From contig JAOPVG010000068.1 of assembly GCA_025966255.1 (NCBI GenBank), positions 1 through 22,832 of the forward strand: a DNA stretch of 22,832 nucleotides, written 5' to 3'. This stretch comes from Jatrophihabitans sp. Lineage in GTDB: Bacteria > Actinomycetota > Actinomycetes > Mycobacteriales > Jatrophihabitantaceae. This document shows positions 1 to 7,411 of the stretch, one piece after another. Below the pieces are notes generated by a model, which saw only the letters and a program-made list of their open reading frames with translations, did no database searches and was not told where the DNA came from. Every line of letters begins with the position of its first letter. The first letter of the stretch is position 1. A program made the position numbers and the translations under genes.

Positions 1-1358
1 GCCTCGATGATTGCTTGGACGATCGACAGGCCGAGTCCGGCGTTGCTCGATGACGGCGAGCGGGCGTGGTCGCCCCGTGAGAACCGCTCGAACACGTGCG
101 GCAGCACTTCGGCTGGGATGCCGGGCCCGTCGTCGCGCACCGTGATGTGTACGGTGCCGTCGGGTCCGGCCGGGACGACGGCCACCGTCACAGTCGTGCC
201 CGCCGGCGTGTGCGTTGCTGCGTTGGTGAGCAGGTTGGTGAGCGCCTGATGCAGGGCATGCTCGTCACCGCGCACGATCAACGGTTCCTCAGGCAGGTCG
301 AGCTGCCATCGATGGTCGGACGCGGTTCGGCGCAGGTCACCTGCTGCATCGAGGGCTATCCGGGTCAGGTCTACGTCGGTCTGGTCGAGTGGACGGTCGG
401 CGTCGAGTCGGGCGAGTAGAAGCAGATCGTCGACAAGTCGTCCCATGCGACCGGCTTCGGCGGCTATCCGCGCGACCGCCTGCTGCACGTCGGCGGACAG
501 GTCGGGCGCGGTGTGCAGGACGAACTCGGCGTGGCTGACGATGACGGCAACCGGCGTGCGTAGTTCATGGCTGGCGTCGGCGACGAAGTGCCGCAGCTTG
601 TCCTCGCTCGCGTGCCGCTGCTCCAAGGACGATTCGACGTGCTCGAGCATCTGGTTCAAGGCGCCGGCGACTTGTCCCACCTCCGTGTCGGGCGCGGGGT
701 TCGGTACCCGCTCGGGCATCGACACCGCGCCGCTGGCCAGTGGCAGGGCCGATACTCGATGAGCGGTTCCAGCGACGCGCCGCAGGGGCCGCAGTGAGAG
801 GCGCACGCACACCACACCCGTCCCCGCCGCAAGCAGGAGGGCGGCGCCGAAGACGATCGCTTCGATGGTCGCCAAGCGGCTGGTCGTCTCGTCGACCGGA
901 CGCTCCGGCAGGCCGGTGATCAACACGTCGCGGTCGCGACCGGGGGCGGCGACGAGCCGATAGTCGCCGAGTCCGGGCAGCGCGACGGTTTGTGGTTTTG
1001 CGCTGTCCGTCAGATGCGCGAGAACTGCGCGCACGTCCGTCGACAACGTGGTCGGACGGCCGACGACTCCCGCTGCCGTGACGGTTCCTCCTGCCACACG
1101 CGCACCGAGCGTCCCCGTCGGCTGCCCGATCACGAACGCGAACTGGGCGTCGTCGGTGTCGTGGTCCCCGGGATGCTCGAGCACGACGGCATAGCGTTGG
1201 CCGGCGTCGGCCAGTTGTTGGTCCAGCCGATGGATGAGGAACTTGTGCAGCGCGACGGCGCTGACCACGGCGACGACTCCACACGTGACTAGTAGCAGCG
1301 CGACGAGCACTGCGATGATCCGGGTGAGCAGACTCAGGCGTGCCAGCCGCTGCTTCAC
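1..1358 (-). CDS. Sensor histidine kinase, partial (3' end cut by window edge)
   Basis: Membrane sensor kinase of the two-component pair with the regulator just upstream. Reading the minus strand from a GTG at 1358 gives about 452 residues with no stop before the left edge. TM1 is near residues 13-36, an extracytoplasmic sensor region runs to about 162, TM2 is near 165-186, a HAMP region follows, then the HisKA box with the motif SHELRTP and phospho-acceptor His264. The ATPase part shows the N box (NLLTNAA), the G1 box (DDGPGIP), the F box (FERFSRGD) and the G2 box (GLGLSIVQAI) close to the edge, so probably only a few tens of residues are missing. The GTG overlaps the regulator's TGA (GTGA), which decides the start and indicates translational coupling. 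The layout resembles TrcS/MprB-type actinobacterial kinases. The sensed signal is unknown. Confidence 0.93.
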   Translation of the reverse strand, partial: MKQRLARLSLLTRIIAVLVALLLVTCGVVAVVSAVALHKFLIHRLDQQLADAGQRYAVVLEHPGDHDTDDAQFAFVIGQPTGTLGARVAGGTVTAAGVVGRPTTLSTDVRAVLAHLTDSAKPQTVALPGLGDYRLVAAPGRDRDVLITGLPERPVDETTSRLATIEAIVFGAALLLAAGTGVVCVRLSLRPLRRVAGTAHRVSALPLASGAVSMPERVPNPAPDTEVGQVAGALNQMLEHVESSLEQRHASEDKLRHFVADASHELRTPVAVIVSHAEFVLHTAPDLSADVQQAVARIAAEAGRMGRLVDDLLLLARLDADRPLDQTDVDLTRIALDAAGDLRRTASDHRWQLDLPEEPLIVRGDEHALHQALTNLLTNAATHTPAGTTVTVAVVPAGPDGTVHITVRDDGPGIPAEVLPHVFERFSRGDHARSPSSSNAGLGLSIVQAIIE

Positions 1359-2095
1359 GACGCCGGCTTGAGCACGTACCCGACACCCCGGACGGTGTGG
1401 ATCATCGGCGGGCGGCCGTTGTCGATCTTCTTGCGCAAGTAGCTGATGTACAGCTCGACGACGTGGGCCCGGCCGCCGAAATCGTAGCTCCAGACGTGGT
1501 CGAGCATCTGCGCCTTCGACAACACGCGGCGCGGGTTACGCATCATGTAGCGCAGCAACTCGAACTCGGTCGCGGTCAGATCGATGAGGTCGGAGCTACG
1601 GCGGACCTCATGTGCGTCCTCGTCCATCGCCAGGTCGCCGACGACGAGCCGCGGCGTTTCGTCCAAGCGGCCCAGGCCGGCTCGGCGAACGAGGCCGCGG
1701 AGCCGGGCCAGCACCTCCTCCAGGCTGAATGGCTTCGTGACGTAGTCGTCGCCGCCGACGGTGATACCGGCGATGCGGTCAGCAACGGTAGCCCGCGCAG
1801 TGAGGAACAGCACGCACACGTGCGGGTTCGTCGCGCGGATCCGGCGAAGGACCTCGAATCCATCGATGTCAGGAAGCATCACATCCAGGATCACCGCGTC
1901 GGGTTCGAATTGTCGGCAGGCACTGACCGCACTCATGCCGTCGTTGGCGACCCGGGTATGCCAACCCTCGAAGCGCAGCATCTTGGCCAGAACTGCGGCG
2001 AGGCTCGCTTCGTCATCCACGACGAGGACACGCATCGGCGAGCCGTCGGTGCGCACGAGTGGGATCTGCTCCGCGTCCGCCGGGGTTCTGCTCAC
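1355..2095 (-). CDS. OmpR/PhoB-family response regulator
   Basis: DNA-binding response regulator, 246 residues from a GTG at 2095. The receiver domain covers about residues 22-135, with the acidic pair D27/D28, phospho-acceptor D71 (ILDVMLPD), T99 in LTAR and K121 in VTKPF. The winged-helix output domain covers about 148-244 and shows ATEFELLRYM, the VLSKAQMLDHVW helix and the closing VRGVGYVLKP hairpin. The first 20 residues precede the conserved MRVLVVDDE, so an ATG at 2035 is an alternative start; neither start has a clear Shine-Dalgarno sequence. It overlaps the kinase gene by 3 bp downstream and is divergent from the ferric-reductase-like gene. Autoregulation and control of the divergent gene are inferred from position only. 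Confidence 0.95.
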   Translation of the reverse strand: MSRTPADAEQIPLVRTDGSPMRVLVVDDEASLAAVLAKMLRFEGWHTRVANDGMSAVSACRQFEPDAVILDVMLPDIDGFEVLRRIRATNPHVCVLFLTARATVADRIAGITVGGDDYVTKPFSLEEVLARLRGLVRRAGLGRLDETPRLVVGDLAMDEDAHEVRRSSDLIDLTATEFELLRYMMRNPRRVLSKAQMLDHVWSYDFGGRAHVVELYISYLRKKIDNGRPPMIHTVRGVGYVLKPAS

Positions 2096-2193
2096 GGCGA
2101 CAGAATGCGCACGTTAGCTGTGTATCCGCTCTCAAGCGGCTCTGCCGAGCCGCCTCACAGGTCGTTCAGAGCCTTTCCAGAAATTGGGTGCCC
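2096..2193. promoter_or_regulatory. Divergent intergenic region with 7-bp hairpin
   Basis: This roughly 98-bp gap separates the divergently read response regulator and reductase genes, so it should carry both promoters. It holds a perfect inverted repeat, arms gcggctc at 2136-2142 and gagccgc at 2147-2153, with a 4-nt loop. Further right, ttcag (2165-2169) and ttccag (2175-2180) recur at about 10-bp spacing, loosely like the direct half-sites OmpR-family regulators use. No convincing -35/-10 pair could be fixed by eye. Confidence 0.45.
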
Positions 2194-3576
2194 ATGCTCC
2201 TTGGTGTGGCGGCGCCGGTGACCTCTCGGGCTGCCCGCGTCACCCCGCCCGGGCGGTCTGCCCCGGACATCGCGCCCGAGCTCGCCCTCGCAACCATCGG
2301 CGCCGGGGCAGTCGCGGTCCTCGTGCTGTGGTGGAACGACACGATCTTCATCCACGGGTTCGGTGACTGGCTGACCAACGCGGGGCGGATCACCGGCCTG
2401 CTGGACGGCTACGCGGTCGTGGTGCTGCTTGCGCTGATGGCCCGGGTGCCGGCCTTGGAGCGTCGCCTGGGTACGGACCGGTTGGTCCGCTGGCACGCAA
2501 GTGGCGGGCGGTACACGGTGAGCCTGGCCGTCGTCCACACCTTGTTGATCATCTGGGGATACGCCGTCACCGCGCACAGCGGTCTGGTGCATCAGACCGG
2601 AGACCTGCTCACCGCGTACCCCGACGTCATGATGGCGACCGTCGCACTCGGCCTGCTGGTCGTCGTCGGAGCTGTGTCCGCTCGCGCGGCGCGCCGCCGG
2701 ATGAAGTACGAGACCTGGCATTACCTCCATCTGTACACATATCTGGCGATCGCGCTGGCCTTCGCCCATCAGTTCGCGACCGGCGCGGACTTCGTGAGCA
2801 ATGCGTCCGCGCGGGTGCTGTGGTCGGCGCTGTACATCGTGGTCGCCGCTGTCTTGATCTGGTACCGCCTTCTGGCGCCGGTCCGGGCGGCGCTGCGGCA
2901 CCGGCTGCGGGTCGTCGAGGTGCGCCGGGAGAGCGCCGACATCGTCTCCGTGTACATCACCGGGCGACGGCTGGACGACCTGCGGGCCGAGCCCGGGCAG
3001 TTCTTCCGGTGGCGATTCCTGACCCGCGGAATGTGGTGGGCGGCGAACCCGTACTCCTTGTCGGCGCCGGTGCGTCGGGACCGGCTGCGCATCACCGTGA
3101 AGGTTGCCGGCGACCACAGCGCCGCGCTGGAACACCTTCGTCCGGGCACGAGCGTCCTCGCTGAGGGACCCTACGGCTCGTTCACCGCCGCTCGTCGGCA
3201 GCGCCGCAAGGTGCTTCTCATCGCAGGTGGCGTCGGCATCACTCCCTTGCGGGCGCTGTTCGAGACCTTGCCGGCGCGGCGCGGTGACATCACCCTGCTC
3301 TACCGGGTCAACAAGGCCACCGACATCGTCTTCCGCGACGAGCTCGATCCGATCGCGCACCGGCGCCGCGCCGCCGTGCACTACCTGGTCGGACCGCCTC
3401 GTCCGGACGAACGTGACCATCTGTCGGCGACCTCGCTCAAGCGGCTGATTCCCGACCTCCGGGACTACGACGTCTACCTGTGCGGGCCCGACCCGATGAC
3501 CGCGGCCGCCACGAAAGCGCTGAAGGTCGTCGGCGTGCCGCGCCGGCATATCCACAACGAATCGTTCGTGTTCTAG
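2194..3576 (+). CDS. Ferric reductase-like transmembrane flavohaem oxidoreductase
   Basis: Predicted membrane NAD(P)H oxidoreductase that passes electrons through FAD to b-type haem and across the membrane. From the ATG at 2194 it has 460 residues; a GTG at 2188 is also possible, and longer in-frame starts run into the divergent regulator. The N-terminal half has about six membrane segments between residues 30 and 225, with haem-ligand candidates H101, H115, H176/H179 and H192 (RWH, VVH, WHYLH, AHQ). The cytosolic half has a ferredoxin-reductase fold: FAD-type motif NPYSLS (285-290), pyrophosphate-type loop GGVGITP (345-351), and CGPDPM (430-435), ending in an aromatic Phe. This matches the ferric reductase / FAD-binding / NAD-binding domain order. 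The stop is followed after 9 bp by an FMN-binding-domain gene, suggesting a joint electron-transfer chain. Substrate (ferric iron, flavin or another acceptor) cannot be told. Confidence 0.9.
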   Translation: MLLGVAAPVTSRAARVTPPGRSAPDIAPELALATIGAGAVAVLVLWWNDTIFIHGFGDWLTNAGRITGLLDGYAVVVLLALMARVPALERRLGTDRLVRWHASGGRYTVSLAVVHTLLIIWGYAVTAHSGLVHQTGDLLTAYPDVMMATVALGLLVVVGAVSARAARRRMKYETWHYLHLYTYLAIALAFAHQFATGADFVSNASARVLWSALYIVVAAVLIWYRLLAPVRAALRHRLRVVEVRRESADIVSVYITGRRLDDLRAEPGQFFRWRFLTRGMWWAANPYSLSAPVRRDRLRITVKVAGDHSAALEHLRPGTSVLAEGPYGSFTAARRQRRKVLLIAGGVGITPLRALFETLPARRGDITLLYRVNKATDIVFRDELDPIAHRRRAAVHYLVGPPRPDERDHLSATSLKRLIPDLRDYDVYLCGPDPMTAAATKALKVVGVPRRHIHNESFVF

Positions 3577-3585
3577 GGGCATGAG

Positions 3586-4086
3586 ATGAAACGCATCCTG
3601 TTGTCCATCACCGGCACGGCGCTGGGGCTCGTCGCGCTGCTGAGCTTCAAGTCGAACGGTCATCCGGTCGCGGGTGGGGCGCTGCCCGCGGTCGCACTCC
3701 CGCCGAGCTCCTCCCCGCAAACGAGCCATTCGGTCAGCGCGCCCCCCGCTCCCGGCACGACGAAGAAGAAGGCGACATCCGCCGCCACCGCGACGACGAA
3801 GACCGTCGCCGGATCGGCGATCCAAACCCAGTACGGCATGGTGCAGGTTCAGGTCACCGTCCGAATAAGCGGCAGCAGCAAGCAGATCACCAACGCCAAG
3901 TTTCTGCAGTTGACGGCATACGACGGGCGTTCGCAGGAGATCAACAATGCTGCCGGCCCGATCTTGCTGCAGGAGACTCTCGCCGCTCAGAGTGCCCGCA
4001 TCGACATTGTGTCGGGCGCCAGCTACACGTCGGACGGATACCAGCAATCGCTGCAGAGCGCACTCGACCAGGTCGGCATCCGGTGA
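3586..4086 (+). CDS. Secreted/anchored FMN-binding domain protein
   Basis: 166-residue protein with an N-terminal membrane anchor or signal segment (about residues 4-22), a low-complexity Pro/Ser/Ala/Thr/Lys linker (about 35-75) and an FMN-binding domain (about 80-164). The domain ends with the motif SGASYTS at residues 143-149, which fits the [S/T]GA[S/T]x[S/T] site where the flavin transferase ApbE attaches FMN covalently to a Ser/Thr in this family. The linker and anchor place the domain outside the membrane. It starts 9 bp after the reductase stop, with a purine-rich agggg upstream of the ATG. It is the likely extracytosolic electron acceptor of that reductase; this partnership is inference from context and family habit. 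No ApbE gene is seen in the window. The last bases overlap the GNAT gene start as GTGA. Confidence 0.9.
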   Translation: MKRILLSITGTALGLVALLSFKSNGHPVAGGALPAVALPPSSSPQTSHSVSAPPAPGTTKKKATSAATATTKTVAGSAIQTQYGMVQVQVTVRISGSSKQITNAKFLQLTAYDGRSQEINNAAGPILLQETLAAQSARIDIVSGASYTSDGYQQSLQSALDQVGIR

Positions 4087-4646
4087 CGACTACGTCTCGA
4101 CTGCTCCGACCTTCGATGGGTGCTCGCCACCTCCGCGGTAGCGTCCGGACGGTGGTGCGACCGATCGAACCCGACGACGTCCCGGCGCTGATGAGGCTGA
4201 TCCACGAGCTGGCCGTCTACGAGTTCGAACCCGACGCGGTCGAGAGCAGCGAGGACGATCTCCGGCGGGCCCTGTTCGCCGAGCACCCGCAGGTCTTCGC
4301 GCACGTCGCGGAGGAGGACGGGCACGTCGTCGGGGCCGCTGTCTGGTCGGTCTCGTTCTCGACCTGGACCGGACGACACGGCATCCACCTAGTCGACCTG
4401 ATTGTCGGGGCGGGTGCGCGCCGCGGCGGACACGGCGCGAGCCTGCTGCGCGAGCTCGCTCGAATCTGTGTCGAGCGCGGGTACACCAGGCTCGATTGGG
4501 AGGTCCTGGACGCGCTCGAGCGCGGAGACGCCGACGGACAGCCCGGGCCGCACGGCTTCTATCGCCGGCACGGTGGCGCGCCGCGCCAGGGCTGGACGGC
4601 CTGGCGTCTCGATGCCGGCGGCCTGGCCGCTCTGGCCGGCTCCTGA
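4083..4646 (+). CDS. GNAT family N-acetyltransferase
   Basis: 187-residue acetyl-CoA-dependent transferase of the GNAT fold. The core begins at VRPIEPDDVPALMRLI (about residue 25). The acetyl-CoA-binding motif A region is VDLIVGAGARRGGHGASLL (about 104-122), and the C-terminal part shows a GFYRRHGG loop and WTAWRL. Spacing and the closing segment resemble the spermidine/diamine acetyltransferase subgroup, but the true substrate is not readable. The GTG at 4083 overlaps the TGA of the FMN-domain gene, so translational coupling is likely; the first 20 or so residues are not typical of the family, and an ATG at 4116 or a GTG near 4152 are alternative starts. A small insertion (about residues 147-157) lies before the Tyr-containing loop. 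Why a cytosolic acetyltransferase follows an electron-transfer pair is unclear. Confidence 0.85.
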   Translation: MTTTSRLLRPSMGARHLRGSVRTVVRPIEPDDVPALMRLIHELAVYEFEPDAVESSEDDLRRALFAEHPQVFAHVAEEDGHVVGAAVWSVSFSTWTGRHGIHLVDLIVGAGARRGGHGASLLRELARICVERGYTRLDWEVLDALERGDADGQPGPHGFYRRHGGAPRQGWTAWRLDAGGLAALAGS

Positions 4647-4750
4647 GTTGCAACTACCCGCCAGCAGGAACGCGGGAGCTCGGTCAGCAGGCAGGCGCGA
4701 CGGGCGGTGGCGGTAGTGCGGTGGCGGGCACATCGCGCGACGCTGTCAGG

Positions 4751-4930
4751 ATGGACGATCCCCACAAGCTGACGCCGGAGCATGCCAGCCGGATGACGGC
4801 CACCGCGGTCACAGCGGATCTCGAGTACTGGGCCCGCAGCACCTCTGTCGACGGCCGGGTCGGAATCAACGACCTGATCCGCGCGCTCGACGTGATCCGC
4901 GAGGCGAGCGTGCTCGGGGCGGACCGGTAG
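4751..4930 (+). CDS. Small hypothetical protein (59 aa)
   Basis: An ATG at 4751 opens a 59-residue reading frame that is acidic and helix-rich, with TADLEYWARSTSVDGR followed by a predicted helix INDLIRALDVIREA. No family was recognised. Support is modest: composition looks protein-like (balanced charges, no Arg/Pro runs as in the shadow frames), it fills the gap between the acetyltransferase and the convergent gene, and a hairpin follows its stop. The frame is open further upstream, so a start such as a nearby GTG is possible. No strong ribosome binding site is seen. Confidence 0.5.
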   Translation: MDDPHKLTPEHASRMTATAVTADLEYWARSTSVDGRVGINDLIRALDVIREASVLGADR

Positions 4931-4964
4931 CGGGCCGGTCCACTCAGCTTTCGAAGTCGCGGTA

Positions 4965-4981
4965 CCCGGCTCCGCGCCGGG
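4965..4981. terminator. Hairpin between convergent small genes
   Basis: Perfect 6-bp inverted repeat, cccggc at 4965-4970 and gccggg at 4976-4981 with a 5-nt loop, in the 84-bp gap between two convergent stops (4930 and 5015). No T-run follows on either strand, as is common for actinobacterial terminators. Stability is modest. Confidence 0.35.
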
Positions 4982-5014
4982 GCGGCGGTGCCGTAGAAGG
5001 TGCGCGGGCGGTGA

Positions 5015-5233
5015 CTAGTGATCGTCGCGATGCGTGGCGTCTTGCCTGACGACGGCCGCGAGGTGCGTCGCAACGGCCTCGTGCAGCCTGTCGCTCGCGG
5101 CTTCGATCCACGCGTCGACGTGGGTCTGGTGGGCGACGTGTAGTGCGCATTCGGCGGCGTAGAGGCGACCGGCGGCGGCGTCTACGCCGTCCTCGTTGGC
5201 AGTGTTCGCGACGGCGGTGCTTGTCGTGACCAT
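5015..5233 (-). CDS. Small helical hypothetical protein (72 aa)
   Basis: 72-residue protein from an ATG at 5233, preceded on the minus strand by a strong Shine-Dalgarno gaggag (5241-5246) with 7-nt spacing, which fixes the start. The body is an alpha-helical stretch (about residues 18-66) rich in Ala, His and Asp, with ALHVAHQTHVDAWIEAASDRLHEAV at its core; small proteins with this style of sequence are familiar from other actinobacteria, without an assigned function. It has no membrane segment and no Cys pair; one Cys lies near residue 29. It faces a 360-bp gene-free region containing a 16-bp inverted repeat that could be its operator. Confidence 0.75.
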   Translation of the reverse strand: MVTTSTAVANTANEDGVDAAAGRLYAAECALHVAHQTHVDAWIEAASDRLHEAVATHLAAVVRQDATHRDDH

Positions 5234-5315
5234 GGTTGTGCTCCTCGATTCGCTCAGGCTGCTGGTGGTCGCCTGTGGCTCGCGCCAGCCCGAATGGGTT
5301 GAGCGATCCCATCCA

Positions 5316-5331
5316 CGTGATGCCCATCACG
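5316..5331. promoter_or_regulatory. 16-bp inverted repeat, candidate operator
   Basis: The sequence cgtgatgcccatcacg has perfect 7-bp arms around a 2-bp centre. The half-site atcacg recurs 13 bp further on at 5339-5344. It lies 83 bp upstream of the ATG of the 72-residue minus-strand gene, a position suitable for a dimeric repressor or activator. The regulator is unknown. Confidence 0.4.
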
Positions 5332-5545
5332 GCCAGGTATCACGCTGCCGTGTGTCGGCCGGATTGTCGTCCCGGCAAGCGGCCACCTCGCATACCCGGT
5401 AGCGGGAATTCCGGAGCGTGAACTCATCGTGACCCCCCAAGCTCTAGCGGCCGAGGCGATTGCTGGTCTCGTCAAGGTGCCGTGTGGGGACTGTTACGTA
5501 TGGCCGTCAACGGTTCGTGAAATCGCCCTGCACCCTCACCTTGGT

Positions 5546-5570
5546 GAGCGCCGGCTAGCGTCCGGCGCTC
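5546..5570 (-). terminator. Strong hairpin downstream of DsbA-like gene
   Basis: Perfect 9-bp inverted repeat, gagcgccgg at 5546-5554 and ccggcgctc at 5562-5570 with a 7-nt loop, starting 24 bp past the stop of the minus-strand oxidoreductase. No T-run follows. Position and stem strength fit an intrinsic-like terminator of that gene. Confidence 0.55.
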
Positions 5571-5594
5571 GGCGATCTCGGCGTCGGACCGACG

Positions 5595-6302
5595 TCACAC
5601 CGCGCAGGAATCGCCCTCGCAGCCCGGGCCGGCGTCACCCGGGGTGAGAACGGTGAACCGGGAGCGCTCGGACCACGCGGTGTCCAGTGTCTGCAGGACG
5701 ACGTCGGCCGGTTGCGCGCCGGAAATGCCGTAGCGGCCGTCGATCACGAAGAACGGGACGCCGGTGATGCCGTACTCGAGAGCCTGCTCCTCGTCGGCGC
5801 GAACGGCGTCGGCATAGCGGTCCGAGGCCAGTACGGCGTCGACCGCCTCGGCCGGCAGCCCGACCTCCACGGCGTGCCCCCGCAACGCGGAGTGGTCTGA
5901 GGGTGGGGAGCCCTCGGTGAACGTGGCGCGGTCCAGGCGCTCCTTGAGCGCGTCCTGAATACCGTGCTCGGCGGCGAGGTGCAGCAGCCGGTGGGCGTCG
6001 AAGGTGTTGCCGGGGCGGGCGAGATCGAAGCGGAAGTCCAGACCCTCCTGCGCCGCCGTCGCGGTCATCTGGTCGAGCATGGCCTGGGCCTGCTCGACCG
6101 AGCTCCCGTACTTGTCGGCGAGCCGATCGGCGTAGCGGCCCTGGTCCGGCCCGCTTGCGGGGGCGGACGGGTCGAGCTCGAAGCTGCGCCACACCAGTTC
6201 GACTTCGCCGCGGTGGTCGAAACGGGCCAAGGCGCGTTCGAACCGGCGCTTTCCGACGTAGCACCACGGGCAGACCACGTCGGACCAGATCTCTACTGTC
6301 AT
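5595..6302 (-). CDS. DsbA family oxidoreductase (FrnE-like)
   Basis: 235-residue thioredoxin-fold protein of the DsbA/2-hydroxychromene-2-carboxylate isomerase family, close in layout to FrnE-type cytosolic disulfide oxidoreductases. The active-site CPWC is at residues 11-14 ([18 protein letters not shown]), followed by an all-helical insert (about 60-170) and the cis-proline loop GVPFF near 187-191. The typical AQP segment follows near the C-terminus. It ends with [11 protein letters not shown], giving two further cysteines. There is no signal peptide, so it should act in the cytoplasm. ATG at 6302 is chosen because the family starts just before the first strand; a GTG at 6308 or a GTG/ATG up to 6350 would add up to 16 residues. 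It is divergent from gmd and seems unrelated to the polysaccharide genes. Confidence 0.9.
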   Translation of the reverse strand: MTVEIWSDVVCPWCYVGKRRFERALARFDHRGEVELVWRSFELDPSAPASGPDQGRYADRLADKYGSSVEQAQAMLDQMTATAAQEGLDFRFDLARPGNTFDAHRLLHLAAEHGIQDALKERLDRATFTEGSPPSDHSALRGHAVEVGLPAEAVDAVLASDRYADAVRADEEQALEYGITGVPFFVIDGRYGISGAQPADVVLQTLDTAWSERSRFTVLTPGDAGPGCEGDSCAV

Positions 6303-6408
6303 TGTCACGTCTGCGTTAACCCGGTCGGCGGCGCAACGATTCCCGGGCACCGGTAGCGTTGTCGGCGCCTCGCGTCCCGAGGCACTCCAGCTGTCACGAA
6401 AGGTTTAT
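6303..6408. promoter_or_regulatory. Divergent region upstream of gmd with inverted repeat and RBS
   Basis: This is the shared upstream region of the DsbA-like gene and the polysaccharide locus. It has a perfect 6-bp inverted repeat, gcctcg at 6367-6372 and cgaggc at 6378-6383, about 25 bp before the gmd start, and a purine-rich aaagg at 6399-6403 at 5-nt spacing from the ATG. No clear -35/-10 pair was identified. Confidence 0.4.
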
Positions 6409-7404
6409 ATGCCTCGCGCCCTCGTCACAGGCATTACTGGGCAGGACGGGCTCTACCTCGCCGAGTTGCTGTTGTCCAAGAACTACGAGGTCTACGGGCT
6501 CCTCCGGGGTCAGAACAACCCGAAACGGAGTCTCGTCGAGGAGGTCGTGCCGGACGTCAAGCTGTTGACCGGCGACCTCACCGATCTGTCCAGCCTCATG
6601 CACGCGTTCGGGCAGGCCCAGCCCGACGAGATCTACAACCTCGGTGCGATCTCGTTCGTCGCGTATTCCTGGGAGAATGCCCGCCTGACCTCGGAGGTCA
6701 CCGGCCAGGGCGTGCTCAACGTCCTCGAGGCGACCCGCATCTGGTGCGGTGACGACATCGGCAAGGTCCGCTTCTACCAGGCGTCGAGCTCGGAGATGTT
6801 CGGCAAGGTGCAGGCCGTTCCGCAGTCGGAAACCACGCTGCTGTGGCCTCGCTCGCCGTACGGCGTGGCGAAGGTGTTCGGCCATTACATGACCATCAAC
6901 TACCGCGAGTCCTACGGCATGCACGCCTCGTCGGGAATCCTGTTCAACCACGAGTCGCCCCGCCGCGGACCTGAGTTCGTCACCCGCAAGATCAGCCAAG
7001 CCGTCGCTCGGATCGCCCTCGGCCTGCAGGACAAGATCACGCTCGGCAATCTCGACGCCAAACGCGACTGGGGATTCGCCGGCGATTACGTCGAGGCGAT
7101 GTGGCTGATGCTCCAGCAGGAAGAGGCCGACGACTACGTCGTGTCGACGGGGGAGACCCACTCGATCGGCGAGTTCCTCGACATCGCGTTCCGCTACGTC
7201 AACATCGACGACTGGACGAAGTACGTCGAGCAGGATCCGCGTTTCTTCCGTCCGGCCGAGGTCGACCTGCTCGTGGGCGATTCGACCAAGGCGCGGGAGA
7301 AACTCGGCTGGACGCCGAAGGTCACCTTCGCCGAATTGCCAGAGATGATGGTCGAGGCGGACCTGCAGGAGCAGCGCGTGTTGCACCGCATCGACGGGAA
7401 CTGA
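6409..7404 (+). CDS. gmd: GDP-mannose 4,6-dehydratase
   Basis: Converts GDP-D-mannose to GDP-4-keto-6-deoxy-D-mannose, the precursor of GDP-fucose, GDP-D-rhamnose, GDP-perosamine and related sugars. It is a 331-residue extended short-chain dehydrogenase, full length for the family. It has the Rossmann motif GITGQDG (8-14), the catalytic Ser127/Glu129 in ASSSEMFG, Tyr151/Lys155 in YGVAK, and the GMD signatures [37 protein letters not shown] and [17 protein letters not shown]. The ATG has a good ribosome binding site (aaagg). It is first of a plus-strand run and is followed after 7 bp by a second member of the same family. No GDP-fucose synthase, RMD or perosamine synthase is recognised in the window, so the final sugar is undetermined. 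Confidence 0.95.
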   Translation: MPRALVTGITGQDGLYLAELLLSKNYEVYGLLRGQNNPKRSLVEEVVPDVKLLTGDLTDLSSLMHAFGQAQPDEIYNLGAISFVAYSWENARLTSEVTGQGVLNVLEATRIWCGDDIGKVRFYQASSSEMFGKVQAVPQSETTLLWPRSPYGVAKVFGHYMTINYRESYGMHASSGILFNHESPRRGPEFVTRKISQAVARIALGLQDKITLGNLDAKRDWGFAGDYVEAMWLMLQQEEADDYVVSTGETHSIGEFLDIAFRYVNIDDWTKYVEQDPRFFRPAEVDLLVGDSTKAREKLGWTPKVTFAELPEMMVEADLQEQRVLHRIDGN

Positions 7405-7411
7405 TCACCGG

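Larger units (their letters stand above)
5234..5594. other. Gene-free stretch of about 360 bp
   Basis: No convincing gene lies here. It contains the ribosome binding site and presumed promoter of the 72-residue minus-strand gene, a 16-bp inverted repeat (5316-5331), and a 9-bp-stem hairpin (5546-5570) behind the DsbA-like gene. A GTG at 5429 opens a 72-codon plus-strand frame, but its second half is an Arg/Pro-rich run through the end of the opposite gene, so it was not called. No tRNA or known RNA structure was recognised. Confidence 0.6.

Noticed and set aside
2155..4047. 630-residue minus-strand ORF opposite the reductase and FMN-domain genes
   Set aside because: Its translation is rich in Arg/Gly/Asp/Gln with no domain, and it is antisense to two clearly recognised genes; a high-GC shadow.
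5429..5647. 72-codon plus-strand ORF starting at GTG 5429
   Set aside because: It spans the terminator hairpin and the end of the opposite DsbA-like gene, turning Arg/Pro rich; no ribosome binding site.
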